From contig JADKEV010000018.1 of the NCBI GenBank assembly GCA_016717855.1, positions 62,001 to 126,000 on the forward strand: DNA of 64,000 nt, given 5' to 3'. Position numbers and translations under genes: made by a program. The notes under the pieces are model-generated. The model searched no databases and was not told the origin of the DNA. It was given only the letters and a program-made list of their open reading frames with translations. This document shows positions 63,653 through 64,000 of the stretch, in pieces (the first letter of the stretch is position 1; every line of letters begins with the position of its first letter). This DNA comes from Betaproteobacteria bacterium (lineage in GTDB: Bacteria; Pseudomonadota; Gammaproteobacteria; Burkholderiales; Casimicrobiaceae).

Positions 63653-63868
63653 ATGACAGGGGATTGGCCGATGCGAGAAACGGGGCAAAACGAACTGATG
63701 GCATGGATGCACGCCGTTCCGGCGGGCTTCGGCTGCCTCACGGTTGCTGCTCCGGACCTGCCGCCGGAAGTACTTATCGAGTTGCTCAGGCGAGGGTGGA
63801 TCGCGTACACGAAAGACGGGCGGCTGGTGCGCACGGACCGGGGGCACCAGGTCGTAGCGGGCGAGTAG
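63653..63868 (+). CDS. Small hypothetical protein
   Basis: A 71-residue frame from ATG 63653, or 65 residues from ATG 63671. The sequence includes MAWMHAVPAGFGCLTVAAPD and ends in LLRRGWIAYTKDGRLVRTDR with a short tail, which looks like a winged-helix wing. No family is recognised. Codon use is normal for the window. Confidence 0.45.
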   Translation: MTGDWPMRETGQNELMAWMHAVPAGFGCLTVAAPDLPPEVLIELLRRGWIAYTKDGRLVRTDRGHQVVAGE

Positions 63869-63874
63869 CCGCGG

Positions 63875-64000
63875 TCACGAAGGAATCGAATGGGCGGCGC
63901 TCCCGCCGGCTTTCGAGACGCCAAGACAGTCTCGCACCGCCGCAATCGCGACAGGGACCTCGCCGAAGACGAGGAACACCAGGTCTCCGGGCATGCGGCT
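63875..64000 (-). CDS. C-terminal fragment of an unidentified protein at the right edge
   Basis: Entering from the right edge on the minus strand, the frame reads SRMPGDLVFLVFGEVPVAIA and ends with a stop at 63875-63877, leaving 41 residues. The segment is moderately hydrophobic and looks like a protein end. It cannot be assigned without the rest of the gene. Confidence 0.4.
   Translation of the reverse strand, partial: SRMPGDLVFLVFGEVPVAIAAVRDCLGVSKAGGSAAHSIPS

Overview
This is a GC-rich, densely coded chromosomal window that reads as a betaproteobacterium of Burkholderiales or Rhodocyclales type. The signs are TctC/Bug-family solute receptors, a Crp/Fnr (Dnr-like) and NsrR nitric-oxide regulon, aprMBA sulfur-oxidation genes, and a pcm/surE/nlpD stationary-phase cluster. 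No rRNA, tRNA, CRISPR array, transposase or prophage was found.

Layout. 1-9.5 kb: start of a multihaem cytochrome c, a secreted protein, a holin-like membrane protein, a GspE/PilB ATPase, htpG, corA and a four-PAS diguanylate cyclase. 9.5-15.4 kb (minus strand): cupin dioxygenase, KdgK and DgoK sugar-acid kinases, a CrtI-like FAD oxidoreductase, a Rieske protein and a histone-deacetylase-like amidohydrolase. 15.4-19.5 kb: a MoxR-DUF58-transglutaminase operon. 19.5-27 kb: nlpD, pcm, surE, an insulysin-type M16 protease and pgi. 27-30 kb: aprM-aprB-aprA. 30-33.7 kb: a membrane protein, mltB, pyrD and an Asp/Glu racemase-like gene. 34-45.7 kb: organic and aromatic acid catabolism, with two Bug receptors, PaaK-like and feruloyl-CoA-type ligases, SDR, CaiB CoA-transferase, LysR, MhpD-like hydratase, ABC receptor and flavin monooxygenase.

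45.9-63.4 kb is the most interesting part. It is a respiratory nitric-oxide island: a Dnr-like regulator, a minus-strand array with an eNOR-like haem-copper oxidoreductase (active-site Tyr replaced by Gln), CuA subunit, small membrane subunit, CtaB, SCO, a cytochrome b-[4Fe-4S]-MvhD fusion, a second haem-copper subunit lacking one CuB histidine, a CtaA-like protein and DUF2249. Facing it are ctaA, a cytochrome b-[2Fe-2S]-flavin reductase fusion, a MIP18-like protein, a 12-TM NnrS-like protein, nsrR, DUF2249 and nnrS. A perfect TTGAT-N4-ATCAA box precedes the cytochrome b fusion, and two NsrR-type operators bracket a promoter upstream of DUF2249-nnrS. I infer that the two fused b-cytochromes feed electrons from two different donors into NO reduction.

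Quality caveat. At least nine conserved genes carry single-base frameshifts in C/G-rich runs (htpG, moxR, ctaA, DUF2249, nnrS and others). Housekeeping genes are hit and the downstream frames stay intact, so sequencing or assembly indels are the likelier cause than gene decay. Coordinates for these genes span the repaired reading frame.
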